A stretch of DNA of 64,000 bases, taken from Frondihabitans sp. Leaf304 (GTDB lineage Bacteria; Actinomycetota; Actinomycetes; Actinomycetales; Microbacteriaceae). The stretch spans positions 1,027,616 to 1,091,615 of the forward strand of contig NZ_LMNV01000002.1 of the NCBI RefSeq assembly GCF_001423105.1. The letters run 5' to 3'. Shown here in pieces: positions 18,193 through 26,178 of this stretch (position 1 is its first letter; each line of letters opens with the position of its first letter). The notes beneath the pieces were generated by a model. It was given only the letters and a program-made list of their open reading frames with translations, was not told the origin of the DNA and ran no database searches. Made by a program: the position numbers and the translations under genes.

Positions 18193-18690
18193 ATGGCTCG
18201 ATCCCGAAGTGCGCGCGTCAGCGGCCGATCCGGATTCCGTGATCGCCACGGCCGCGGCCCGCGTTCCTCGGTCGCCGGCCCGCACCTCCCCTTTCTCGAG
18301 ACGCGCATCGATCGTTTCGACGACATCGTCGCCTCCGCCGCCCAGTATCTTCGCGAGCTCTGGCCCGACGATCTCGAGGGGGTCGTGTTCGAAGTGGCCG
18401 GGTTGCCGGCCGGAGTGACGGCCGAGCTGACGGCAGACGAACGGTCAAGGGCGCCCGGCTCAGCGGGAGCACCCCGCCTCGATCGGTGGCGTGTGGATGT
18501 GGTGAGGCGGCGGATCCTTCTCTACCGTTTACCCATCGAACGACTCGCGCGTCCCCACGAGACCCGCTCGGTCGGCGACGACCCGTGGCAGCACCGGATG
18601 CTCGTCGAGGGCTACGTGTTTCGGGCGGTCGGCGATTTTCTCGGCAAGGATCCCTGGGAGCTGGCACCCGACCGCTATCGCGACCGTTAG
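18193..18690 (+). CDS. Degenerate metallopeptidase-family protein
   Basis: A 165-residue protein. Position (divergent from DUF3499, near manB and whiB) and character match the zincin-like 'metallopeptidase family' proteins of actinobacteria (compare mycobacterial Rv3259). The region FDDIVASAAQYLRELWPDDLEGVVFEVAGLP and the segment LDRWRVDVVRRRILLYRLPIERLAR are the conserved core. However, where a HExxH zinc site would be expected near the C-terminus it reads LVEGYVFRAVGDFLGKDPWELAP, so the catalytic motif is absent. It is therefore probably a structural or regulatory relative rather than a protease. The first ~35 residues are Arg/Ser-rich and may be partly non-native if translation starts later. 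Confidence 0.72.
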   Translation: MARSRSARVSGRSGFRDRHGRGPRSSVAGPHLPFLETRIDRFDDIVASAAQYLRELWPDDLEGVVFEVAGLPAGVTAELTADERSRAPGSAGAPRLDRWRVDVVRRRILLYRLPIERLARPHETRSVGDDPWQHRMLVEGYVFRAVGDFLGKDPWELAPDRYRDR

Positions 18691-18743
18691 CGCCGCCCGC
18701 TCCCCGGCCTCTCGTCCGCTAGACGCCGCTCGCCGCTGATCGC

Positions 18744-18801
18744 CGAGACTCCACGAATTGCCCATGGTGACCCCGCTCTACCGGCCATTCGTGGAGTCTC
18801 G
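18744..18801. terminator. Bidirectional hairpin, CGAGACTCCA family
   Basis: Perfect 15-bp arms CGAGACTCCACGAAT (18744-18758) and its complement (18787-18801) around a 28-nt loop, located between two convergent genes. The base matches the hairpin at 49057-49113. Confidence 0.72.
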
Positions 18802-18820
18802 CGTCTCAACGCAGCCAGCG

Positions 18821-20254
18821 CTACGGGTAGACCGTCACCGGCGTCGACACGGCGGTGGGCGAGAAGAGCGCGTACGACGCGACCTGGCTCGACGAGCTGA
18901 AGCTGACGCCCGCGCGCAGTCCGTCCGCCTTGGAGAGCGACGCGACCGCGTCGGGCGAGAGCGCCACCGCGACCGAACCGCCCGACGGAACCTGCAGCTT
19001 CTTGGCGCTCTTGCCGCGTACCGACAACGTCGCGCTGACCACCTTCGAGGTGGGGTTGGCGACGACCAGCCGCGGAGAAGGCCCCGCCGGAACGGCGAAC
19101 AGCGTGGAGCCGCTTAGCGACGGAGCAGCCCCCGCCCAGGCGAGGTCGATGTCACCGTCACGCGCCAGCGTCGACGTGCGAGTTCCGGCCACGACGGGCA
19201 CGTTCGACGAGACGAAGGCGGTGTACTGACCGGTCGCCAAGCCGTCGAGGGGAATGTCGGTCACCTCCCCCGCCTGCGCCGTGACCGAGAACGTCGCGCC
19301 CGTGCCGTCGGCGGTGCGCATCTCGATGGCGATGCGGGCGTTCACAGAGCCGGGCACGTAGGTGCGGAGGATCGGGAGCAGATCGCCGTAGCCGTCTTTG
19401 CCCGTCGCCGTCTGCAGAGCGTTGTCGCTGTGCACGATGACGCCGGGAACGGTCACCGACCGCGAGGGCGACGCGGAGGCGCTGACGGTGTCGAGGCCGC
19501 CGGCCTCGAGGGTTCGAACGACGCTGACCTGCAGGCTCGACGAGATCTGCCCGCCTCGGCTCACGACATGCACGACCGGCGAGGCCAGGCCCGTCGCGAA
19601 CCCCGACAGGGGCACGACCTTCTGGCTACCGGGGGCGACGACGATGCCGGTCAGCCCCGGTCCTTCGACCTTGCCGTCTTCGCCGTAGACCGCGAGGTCG
19701 ACGGTCGAGTTGACGTCGGAGGCGTTGACCAAGTTGATGAGGCTGGTGCGGCCGGTCTCGGTCGATCCGCCGACGAGCCACGTCGACGAGGTCGGCTCGG
19801 CGCAGGGCGAGGCGGCGAAACCCTTAAGGGCCGACGTCGACGAGGCCGCGCTCTGTGCCGCCGCGACGGCGGGAACCGTGGTCGACCCCTTCGCCTCTGC
19901 AGTCACCAGGAGGGGCTTGGAGGCCGCGCCGTCGGATCCTTTGAGAGAGTCGGTCGTGGGCTTCTGCACCGCACCCGAACCTGCTGATCCGGCGGCGGTG
20001 ACGGTGCGGGCGGCCGACCCGGCGGTGACCGACGTCGCCGACGCACCCGAGTCGCCATTCAACTGAAGCAAGGATCCGGCACAGACCCGCTGCTGATCGA
20101 GCGCGACGGGCGTGACGACCCTGCCGGCCGGCGTCTCACTCAGCGTCGGCAGCGGCAGCAGCGTCGCTCCCGCGACCACTGCCGCGCCAATAGCAACGGC
20201 GACCACCCCGACGCCGGTGCGGACACCTGCGGAGACCATCGAACGCTTACTCAT
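18821..20254 (-). CDS. DUF5719 family extracytoplasmic protein
   Basis: A 477-residue protein with one N-terminal transmembrane or uncleaved signal segment (about residues 10-32) and a long Ala/Ser/Thr/Val-rich, beta-type extracytoplasmic region; it matches the pattern of DUF5719 proteins that follow a large glycosyltransferase gene upstream of whiB in this family of bacteria. The start at 20254 (MSKRSMVSAG) follows GAGGAG at good spacing; an ATG 16 codons earlier lies inside the upstream gene. It overlaps the glycosyltransferase stop by 8 bp, so the two are co-translated and may form a membrane-anchored pair. No catalytic residues are recognisable. Confidence 0.8.
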   Translation of the reverse strand: MSKRSMVSAGVRTGVGVVAVAIGAAVVAGATLLPLPTLSETPAGRVVTPVALDQQRVCAGSLLQLNGDSGASATSVTAGSAARTVTAAGSAGSGAVQKPTTDSLKGSDGAASKPLLVTAEAKGSTTVPAVAAAQSAASSTSALKGFAASPCAEPTSSTWLVGGSTETGRTSLINLVNASDVNSTVDLAVYGEDGKVEGPGLTGIVVAPGSQKVVPLSGFATGLASPVVHVVSRGGQISSSLQVSVVRTLEAGGLDTVSASASPSRSVTVPGVIVHSDNALQTATGKDGYGDLLPILRTYVPGSVNARIAIEMRTADGTGATFSVTAQAGEVTDIPLDGLATGQYTAFVSSNVPVVAGTRTSTLARDGDIDLAWAGAAPSLSGSTLFAVPAGPSPRLVVANPTSKVVSATLSVRGKSAKKLQVPSGGSVAVALSPDAVASLSKADGLRAGVSFSSSSQVASYALFSPTAVSTPVTVYP

Positions 20255-23081
20255 CTCGCTCCTCGTCGAAGGTCGTGGCGGGTTGCTCGGACTCGGGGGC
20301 ACCCGTGCGCACCCGGCGTCGCCGTGGCGTCGTCGGAATGGCGAGCAGCAGCGCCGACCCGAAGATCAGAGCCCAGGATCCGAGCACGATCGGCCGCACG
20401 ATCGAGTCGCCCGGGTGGTTCGCTCCGCGCTCGGTCGCATCGACGTAGCGCCACAGCTGGCCGCTCGTGGTGTCGCCGACGGGCAGGAACACCGCTTCTC
20501 CGTCCAGCGCCTCCTTCGCCCGCTGCGACAGCGCCGCTCGGGCGTCGTCACCCCGGCTGTCGCGAAGGAGCACGAAGCCCACACCGAGTTCGCGGAGGAC
20601 CGGGGCCGGGTCGTAACCGCTGCGGCTCACCAGGTTGCCCGCGAGAGTGGTGAGGTCGCGGCTCGTCGACGAGAGCTGCTGCTGCGTCGAGTCGAGGGTC
20701 GACTGCTGATCGAGCGTTTCACCCTGGCCGCGCTCGAGCGAGACCGCGAGGGAGCCATCGGGCTGCGGGGTGAGCACGAGAGTGCCCACGTCGGGCTTGG
20801 CGACGGCCTCGGCGGTGACGTAGGCCGACAGGATCCGGCCGCTCGACGCCTCGATCGCGGAGGTCTGCAGCACCATCCCGATGATGAGCGGGAACGAGGC
20901 GGCGATGCCGAGCACGGCGAACAGGAATCCGAGGGGCGGTGTGAAGCGGGGAATGCGGTCAAGGCTCACCGCGGCGGCTCCGACCATTCCGACGAAGTAG
21001 AGGCTGAGGCCGGCTCCGGCCCAGACCCCGGTGGTGGAGCTGCCCACGCCGGTGATCTGCAGGTGCGTCGCCGCCACCGCGGTGAGGTAGCCGACGAGTG
21101 CGAGAGCGAGGCAGGCGACCGCCCGTCCACGGGTGGGGAGGAACACCGAGACGATCGCGAGAAGGCCGAGGGGCAGCAGGGCCACGACCACGACGATCGC
21201 CATGGTCGAGCCGGTGATACCGAGCTGGGCGACGAGGTCGGTCCAGCCGTTCAGGCCGGTCTCGGGTGAGCCGAGGGCCAGCTGAAGGGGTGAAGCCGCC
21301 TCGGCACGCGTCGGAGCGCCCGGATCGGCGAAGATCGCCCACCAGGTGCCGCGCGAGACCTGCGCGATCGCCAGGGGCACGAACAGCGCGATGGCGGGGA
21401 GCGGGATCGCCAGCATGCGGTGTGTGCCGCGGGGCCGCGCCGCGATCGACCCGAGCCAGCCGATCACGAGGGCCGGAATGAGCGAGGGGGTCGCGGCGGC
21501 GATCACGGCGAAGAGGATCGATGCAGCGGCTCCCGACGACCACCGGCTGTGCGACTTGATCATCGCGAGCACGAGGAACGGCAACAGGGCGTGCGTCACC
21601 ACCGCGCCGAGGCGGCCCGCCTGCAGGGCGGCGAGCACGGGAGGCGAGACGGCGTAGACGAGGGCCGCGACCGTGGGCACCCAGGAGCGGTGGGTGATGC
21701 GGCGGGCGGCGAGCCAGGCACCGACAGCCGACAGCGGCAGGGCCGCGAAGTAGAAGAGGACGATGCCGGTCGACGGCGACCAGAACGTGATGCTGCCGAG
21801 CACGGCCACGATTCCCGCGAACGGGTCGGCAGGCCCGACGAAGCCGGTGCCGATCTCATGCCAGCCGAATCCGACCGAGTGCCAGAGCGACGACACGGTG
21901 GTGCTGACGGGCAGCAGGCCTCCCCCGGTGACGGCCGGCGAGCCGAGGAGCGCGAAGAACGAGACCACTCCGACGACGGCGACCAGAACGGTGATCCACA
22001 GCCCACCGGACCCGATGAAGCTCGCGCGCGGCTCGGTCGAGTCCTCGATGCCGGCCAGCTGGGCGTCGCGCTCGTTAATGCGCCGCTCACGCAGATCGGA
22101 GAACGTGGCCCGCAGGGGACGGAGCGTCCGCCACGGCACCTTCTTCGTCCGGGCGAAGTTGACCCGCGCCTGGCGAATGTGAGAACGACCGAACGCGGTG
22201 CCGAACGCGGTGCGGAACTCGCCGATCACGGCTCCGGGGTTCTTGACGAGCAACTGCCAGATCGATCGGAACAGTGCGAGTGGAACGAGGCTCAGCCAGT
22301 GGAACGGCAGCGCGACGGTGGGCGCGTAGACGAGGCGGCGATGCAGCTGAGCGGCCCTCTGGAGTCGTGCGCGGCGGGCGTGACCGCCGGGCTTCCGGCC
22401 GAAGTCTTCGGGGTGGCCGTCCGAGAGCACCCGGGCGGTCGGAACGAGCACGACACGGTGCCCGGCGAGACGCGCGCGGGTCGAGAAGTCAAGAGACGAG
22501 TCGACGTGCGGCAGCGCCGGGTCGAATCCGCCAAGCGCCTCCCAGACCGATCTCCGCACGAGCATGCCGCCGGCGGCCACCGCGAGCACGTCGGTGCGCG
22601 AATCACGCTGCCCCTGGTCGAGCTCACCCGCGACGAGCGCGATCGAGGAGCCGAATCGCGTGACCGTCTCGCCGAACTCCGAGATGACCCCCGGTTCGTC
22701 GGCCCGCATGAGCTTCGGTCCGGCCACCGCCACCGACGGTGCGACCTCGACCGTCGCCATCAGATACTCGAGCGCGCGGGGTTCCGGAGCGTTGTCGGCC
22801 CCGAGGATCCAGAGCCACTCGTCGCTCGACTCGGCCGATGCCGGGCCCACCACCCGCAGCGCGTGGGCGACCCCGGCGCCGATCGTGTCGACGCCCTTTG
22901 CCTGCGTCACCTGCGCCGCGCCACTAAGGGCTAGGCGACCTGCCGCGGATCCTTCGCCACCGGCATCGACGACGACGAGCGCCTCGGGCGGACGACTTTG
23001 ACGCGACAGTCCCTCGAGGGTTCGGTCGAGGGTGGTCGCTCCGCTGGGGGCGACGAGGATCGCTGTGACTCTCGGCTGCAT
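20247..23081 (-). CDS. Large membrane GT2 glycosyltransferase
   Basis: A 944-residue fusion of an N-terminal GT2 glycosyltransferase domain (about residues 1-260: TAILVAPSGATTLDRTLEGL, then LGADNAPEP as the metal-binding acidic region and RRSVWEALGGFDPAL) and a C-terminal membrane region with about 12 hydrophobic segments plus a large extracytoplasmic loop near the end. This architecture is that of actinobacterial envelope-glycan glycosyltransferases using a membrane-bound acceptor or donor. It overlaps the DUF5719 gene by 8 bp and lies 97 bp downstream of whiB on the same strand. The sugar transferred cannot be deduced. Length and domain order are typical of this group. Confidence 0.88.
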   Translation of the reverse strand: MQPRVTAILVAPSGATTLDRTLEGLSRQSRPPEALVVVDAGGEGSAAGRLALSGAAQVTQAKGVDTIGAGVAHALRVVGPASAESSDEWLWILGADNAPEPRALEYLMATVEVAPSVAVAGPKLMRADEPGVISEFGETVTRFGSSIALVAGELDQGQRDSRTDVLAVAAGGMLVRRSVWEALGGFDPALPHVDSSLDFSTRARLAGHRVVLVPTARVLSDGHPEDFGRKPGGHARRARLQRAAQLHRRLVYAPTVALPFHWLSLVPLALFRSIWQLLVKNPGAVIGEFRTAFGTAFGRSHIRQARVNFARTKKVPWRTLRPLRATFSDLRERRINERDAQLAGIEDSTEPRASFIGSGGLWITVLVAVVGVVSFFALLGSPAVTGGGLLPVSTTVSSLWHSVGFGWHEIGTGFVGPADPFAGIVAVLGSITFWSPSTGIVLFYFAALPLSAVGAWLAARRITHRSWVPTVAALVYAVSPPVLAALQAGRLGAVVTHALLPFLVLAMIKSHSRWSSGAAASILFAVIAAATPSLIPALVIGWLGSIAARPRGTHRMLAIPLPAIALFVPLAIAQVSRGTWWAIFADPGAPTRAEAASPLQLALGSPETGLNGWTDLVAQLGITGSTMAIVVVVALLPLGLLAIVSVFLPTRGRAVACLALALVGYLTAVAATHLQITGVGSSTTGVWAGAGLSLYFVGMVGAAAVSLDRIPRFTPPLGFLFAVLGIAASFPLIIGMVLQTSAIEASSGRILSAYVTAEAVAKPDVGTLVLTPQPDGSLAVSLERGQGETLDQQSTLDSTQQQLSSTSRDLTTLAGNLVSRSGYDPAPVLRELGVGFVLLRDSRGDDARAALSQRAKEALDGEAVFLPVGDTTSGQLWRYVDATERGANHPGDSIVRPIVLGSWALIFGSALLLAIPTTPRRRRVRTGAPESEQPATTFDEERDE

Positions 23082-23178
23082 GACGGTGAGACTCTACGAG
23101 CCCGGAAACGCGAGACGGCGCACCCGGTGGGCGCGCCGCAGCGATTCATAGGTACGGTTCTGCAACCGCGGCGTGTGG

Positions 23179-23616
23179 TTACGCGCGCTTGCGGAGTTTG
23201 CGACGCTCGCGCTCGGAGAGGCCGCCCCAGATGCCGAAGCGCTCGTCGTTCTGCAGGGCGTACTCGAGGCACTGCGACTTGACGTCGCAGGTGGCGCAGA
23301 TCTTCTTGGCGTCGCGGGTCGATCCGCCCTTTTCGGGGAAGAAGGCCTCGGGGTCGGTCTGGGCGCAGAGAGAGTCGGCCTGCCAGGCGAGGGGGTTCTC
23401 TTCTTCGTCGACGACGGGACGACGAACGCCGGGAACGCCGAGCTGAACCGGGTCGATGTGCCAGTTGTCAGGAACGATCGAGCCTGACGCACGCCCTCCG
23501 GCGAGGAGCTCGTCGGCCGCTGCCTCGAGGTGTCGCTGGCTGTCGAGGTGACGCTGGGCGTCGGGGTGCCGCTGGTCAGGCGACTCGAAGTCGTGTGCCC
23601 CATTGTGAATGGCCAC
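23179..23616 (-). CDS. whiB2: WhiB-family transcriptional regulator (WhiB2-like)
   Basis: A 145-residue iron-sulfur regulator. The four cluster ligands are Cys84, Cys107, Cys110 and Cys116 (C..CATCDVKSQC), followed by the GIWGG turn and the basic tail SERERRKLRKRA. WhiB2 (WhmD) is tied to septation and division and works with the housekeeping sigma factor. The N-terminus has an unusual ~45-residue extension with three QRH-type repeats before the core. The GTG start follows GGGGAG. The paralogue assignment rests on core sequence and neighbourhood (DUF3499, manB, metallopeptidase-like gene within 6 kb). Its promoter has a 14-bp perfect palindrome over the -10. Confidence 0.9.
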   Translation of the reverse strand: MAIHNGAHDFESPDQRHPDAQRHLDSQRHLEAAADELLAGGRASGSIVPDNWHIDPVQLGVPGVRRPVVDEEENPLAWQADSLCAQTDPEAFFPEKGGSTRDAKKICATCDVKSQCLEYALQNDERFGIWGGLSERERRKLRKRA

Positions 23617-23666
23617 TGCGCATCTCCCCTCGGTGCTGCTGCTTCCCGGTTGGTCGCAACAACGTA

Positions 23667-23696
23667 ATTACACCGGTGTAACTAGGGGTACGTCAA
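23667..23696 (-). promoter_or_regulatory. whiB promoter with palindromic operator
   Basis: On the minus strand TTGACG (23691-23696) and TGTAAT (23667-23672) are separated by 18 bp, the best sigma-70-like promoter in the window. The perfect palindrome TTACACCGGTGTAA (23668-23681) covers the -10 and half the spacer, so a dimeric repressor bound there would block transcription. Leader to the GTG is about 45 nt. Confidence 0.7.
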
Positions 23697-23963
23697 GTCG
23701 AGCATCATAAAAGGCTCGACCGCTGAATGAGGGTCATTTGAGTCTCGGGCGTGTCGCGATCCGCCTTTGCGGGGACACGCCGGGGTACGTCTGCGAGGCC
23801 GCCGGGGTTGCCCGCGGGAGTGCCCAAACGGGCGTCTGATTGGCCTGTCGGCGCCGAATTCGGCACTTTCGCGTGGCTGCGATCTGGTTTGCAGCGCGCG
23901 CGAGCCGATCGGGCTGCGAGCTAGGAGCCGCCAGCCCCCAGCCGCCAAGCCCAACAGCCGCCG
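23697..23963. other. Non-coding stretch between whiB and galE
   Basis: Together with the whiB leader this makes a 347-bp gene-free stretch. An open frame crosses it on the minus strand, but its translation is Arg/Pro-rich without a ribosome binding site, so I do not call it. It holds one copy of a 28-bp sequence (23853-23880) repeated at 60075-60102. Confidence 0.6.
23853..23880 (+). repeat. 28-bp dispersed repeat, copy 1
   Basis: GCCGAATTCGGCACTTTCGC followed by GTGGCTGC; it matches 60075-60102 at 25 of 28 positions. It starts with the palindrome GCCGAATTCGGC. Both copies are intergenic. Confidence 0.75.
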
Positions 23964-24926
23964 CTACTCGGCCGCCTGACGTGCCGCCCAGGCGCTCTCC
24001 ACCATCTCGAGCAGCGTGTGGCGCATCTTCCAGTCGAGGTCGCTGCCCGCGAGCACGCCCTCGGCCACGATCCGGTCGGGGTCCCCGGCGCGGCGCGTGG
24101 CGATCTCGGGCTCGAAGTCGATGCCGGTTCCCTCGGCCATGGCGTCCATGATCTGCTTCACGCTCGAGCCGTCGCCCGAACCGAGGTTGTAGGCGGGCTC
24201 GAGAGTCTCGCCCGCGTCGAGCTTGCGCGCCGCGACGGCGTGCGAGAGAGCGAGGTCGGAGACGTGCACGTAGTCGCGCACGCAGGTGCCGTCGGGGGTG
24301 GCGTAGTCGTCGCCGAAGATCTTGGGCACCCGGCCGTCGAGGAGAGCCTGGAACACCAGCGGGAAGAGGTTGTGCGGGCTCGCGTCGTAGAGCGAGGGCT
24401 CACCCGACCCGACCACGTTGAAGTAGCGGAGGCTGGTGTGGCGCAGGCCGGTCGCGACGCCCTGGTCGCGCAGCAACCATTCGCCGATGAGCTTCGACTC
24501 GCCGTACGGAGACTCGGGCGACTTCGGCGTGTCTTCGGTGACGACGTCGGTCGGAGGCACCCCGTAGACGGCGGCGCTCGACGAGAAGACGATCCGGTCG
24601 ACTCCCTTGGCGGCCATCGCGGCGAGGAGCACCGCCGTGCCGGTCACGTTCTGCTCGTAGGTGTGCAGCGGCCGCTGAACCGAGACCCCGGCGTACTTGT
24701 AGCCGGCGACGTGGATCACGCCGGTGACCCCGTAGTCGTCGATGGTCTTCTCGACCAGGGCCTGATCGAGGATCGTCCCGCGCACGAACGGCACGCCATC
24801 CGGCACGAACGACTCGATTCCGCTCGACAGATCGTCGAGGACCACAGGATCCAGCCCCTCCCCTGCCAACGCGCGAATTACATGCGAACCGATGTACCCG
24901 GATCCTCCGGTAACCAACCAAGCCAT
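23964..24926 (-). CDS. galE: UDP-glucose 4-epimerase
   Basis: A 320-residue extended short-chain dehydrogenase interconverting UDP-glucose and UDP-galactose. The NAD motif is GGSGYIGS at residues 7-14, followed by LDDLSSG, the HVAGYKYAGVSV segment, the catalytic Ser region SSSAAVYG and the YGESK catalytic Tyr/Lys pair. The ATG at 24926 is chosen because it puts the Rossmann motif at the normal position; open frame upstream overlaps the divergent regulator gene. A -10-like TAGGTT (24934-24939) ends 7 nt before the ATG, so the mRNA is likely leaderless. It would supply UDP-galactose for the glycan locus. Confidence 0.94.
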   Translation of the reverse strand: MAWLVTGGSGYIGSHVIRALAGEGLDPVVLDDLSSGIESFVPDGVPFVRGTILDQALVEKTIDDYGVTGVIHVAGYKYAGVSVQRPLHTYEQNVTGTAVLLAAMAAKGVDRIVFSSSAAVYGVPPTDVVTEDTPKSPESPYGESKLIGEWLLRDQGVATGLRHTSLRYFNVVGSGEPSLYDASPHNLFPLVFQALLDGRVPKIFGDDYATPDGTCVRDYVHVSDLALSHAVAARKLDAGETLEPAYNLGSGDGSSVKQIMDAMAEGTGIDFEPEIATRRAGDPDRIVAEGVLAGSDLDWKMRHTLLEMVESAWAARQAAE

Positions 24927-24933
24927 GGTGGCC

Positions 24934-24939
24934 AACCTA
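24934..24939 (-). promoter_or_regulatory. -10 box of galE (leaderless)
   Basis: TAGGTT on the minus strand, 7 nt upstream of the galE ATG, with no strong ribosome binding site. Confidence 0.4.
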
Positions 24940-24984
24940 TCGTGACGAGCTATCGGATCCTTTGCTGTGGACGAGGGGTGTCCT

Positions 24985-25020
24985 GTGGCAGGATTCGTGG
25001 TGTCATCGAGAATCCGCCAC
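24985..25020. promoter_or_regulatory. Inverted repeat upstream of the GlxA-type regulator
   Basis: Arms GTGGCAGGATTC (24985-24996) and GAATCCGCCAC (25010-25020) are complementary apart from one bulged A, with a 13-nt spacer. It lies 28-63 bp upstream of the regulator's ATG, a position that fits an autoregulatory operator or leader hairpin. Confidence 0.4.
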
Positions 25021-25047
25021 GTCCCGCTACATGAACCTGGAGGCACC

Positions 25048-26001
25048 ATGCTCCGCTCCGTCGCCGTCCTCGCCGTAGAAGGTCTGCCGCCATTCGAGTT
25101 CGGCGTCGCGTGCGAGGTCTTCGGCATCGACCGGCGCGACACGGGCGGCCCCGCCTTCGACTTCCGGGTCGTGACCGCGCACCCGGGGCGGGTTCGAACG
25201 AGCCTCGGCTTCGACCTCGTCGTCGACGACGGCCTGGAGCGGGCCGAGGGGGTCGACCTCGTGGTCGTTCCGGCGCACGGCACGGGCGACGTCGACCCGG
25301 CCTACCTCGACTTTCTCCGGCGGGCACACGCGGCCGGCACGACCATCCTCAGCATCTGCAGCGGAGCCTTCATCGTGGCGGCGACCGGGTTGCTTGACGG
25401 GCGACGGGCGGCGACCCACTGGATGCACGCCGACGAGCTCCGAGCGAAGTACCCCGCCGTCACGGTCGACCCCGACGTGCTCTACGTCGACGAGGGCTCG
25501 ATCGTGACCAGCGCCGGCACCTCGGCCGGGATCGACGCGTGCCTCCATCTCGTGCGGCGCGAGCTCGGCGCCGGGCCGGCCAACGCGATCGCCCGCCGTA
25601 TGGTCACGCCCGCGCAGCGCGACGGCGGCCAGGCGCAGTTCATCGCGGCGCCGATCACCGAGCGCTGCTCCGACTCACTCGCGGGCGTCATGGACTGGAT
25701 GCTCGTGCACCTCGACCGCGAGCTCACCGTCGACGAACTCGCCCGGCGCGCGCTGATGTCGCCGCGCACGTTCGCGAGACGGTTCCGCGCCGACGTGGGC
25801 ACGACCCCCGGGGCCTGGCTCAACCGGCAACGACTGCTGCGCGCTCAGCAGCTGCTCGAGGCGACCGACGACACGCTCGAGTCGATCGCGCAGGCCACCG
25901 GGTTCGGGTCGGCGGCTGTGCTCCGGCACCACTTCGCGCGCGTGCTGCAGACGACGCCGACCGCGTACCGGCGGACGTTCGCCTCAGCGCTGGCGTCGTA
26001 G
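25048..26001 (+). CDS. GlxA/FtrA-type AraC-family regulator
   Basis: A 317-residue regulator with an N-terminal DJ-1/PfpI-like domain (residues ~1-170, nucleophile-elbow-like SICSGAF and the following GLLDGRRAATHW) and a C-terminal AraC-type double helix-turn-helix (LTVDELARRALMSPRTFARRF ... ESIAQATGFGSAAVLRHHF). Such proteins sense small metabolites and activate catabolic or stress genes; the ligand cannot be named. The ATG at 25048 follows TGGAGG at ideal spacing; an in-frame ATG 27 codons upstream lacks a site. It is divergent from galE and convergent with manA. No obvious target operon adjoins it. Confidence 0.9.
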   Translation: MLRSVAVLAVEGLPPFEFGVACEVFGIDRRDTGGPAFDFRVVTAHPGRVRTSLGFDLVVDDGLERAEGVDLVVVPAHGTGDVDPAYLDFLRRAHAAGTTILSICSGAFIVAATGLLDGRRAATHWMHADELRAKYPAVTVDPDVLYVDEGSIVTSAGTSAGIDACLHLVRRELGAGPANAIARRMVTPAQRDGGQAQFIAAPITERCSDSLAGVMDWMLVHLDRELTVDELARRALMSPRTFARRFRADVGTTPGAWLNRQRLLRAQQLLEATDDTLESIAQATGFGSAAVLRHHFARVLQTTPTAYRRTFASALAS

Positions 26002-26012
26002 GCGTGCGGCCG

Positions 26013-26101
26013 CTGCAAATTCGAAGGAGATTTGCGAAGCCGACCCCGCCGGATCCTGATGTCTCCGTTGCCCGCCGCGCGTTTTTCCTTCAAATTTGCA
26101 G
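26013..26101 (+). repeat. 89-bp dispersed palindromic repeat, copy A
   Basis: Left arm CTGCAAATTCGAAGGAGA (26013-26030); right arm TCCTTCAAATTTGCAG (26086-26101), which pairs with the left arm at 15 of 16 positions. GGATCC lies near the centre (26051-26056). A second 89-bp copy lies in opposite orientation at 28932-29020. It fills the convergent junction between the AraC-type regulator gene and manA, so it may act as a terminator. Confidence 0.82.
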
Positions 26102-26178
26102 ACCGAGCAGCTGTGCCCAGAGAGCAGTGCAGAGATCAGGATCCGGCCCGGCCGCTACCAGCCCGACGCCGCGGTCCG

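Noticed and set aside
23682-23954. A 90-codon minus-strand open frame between whiB and galE
   Set aside because: No ribosome binding site; Arg/Pro/Ser-rich translation; it overlaps the whiB promoter.
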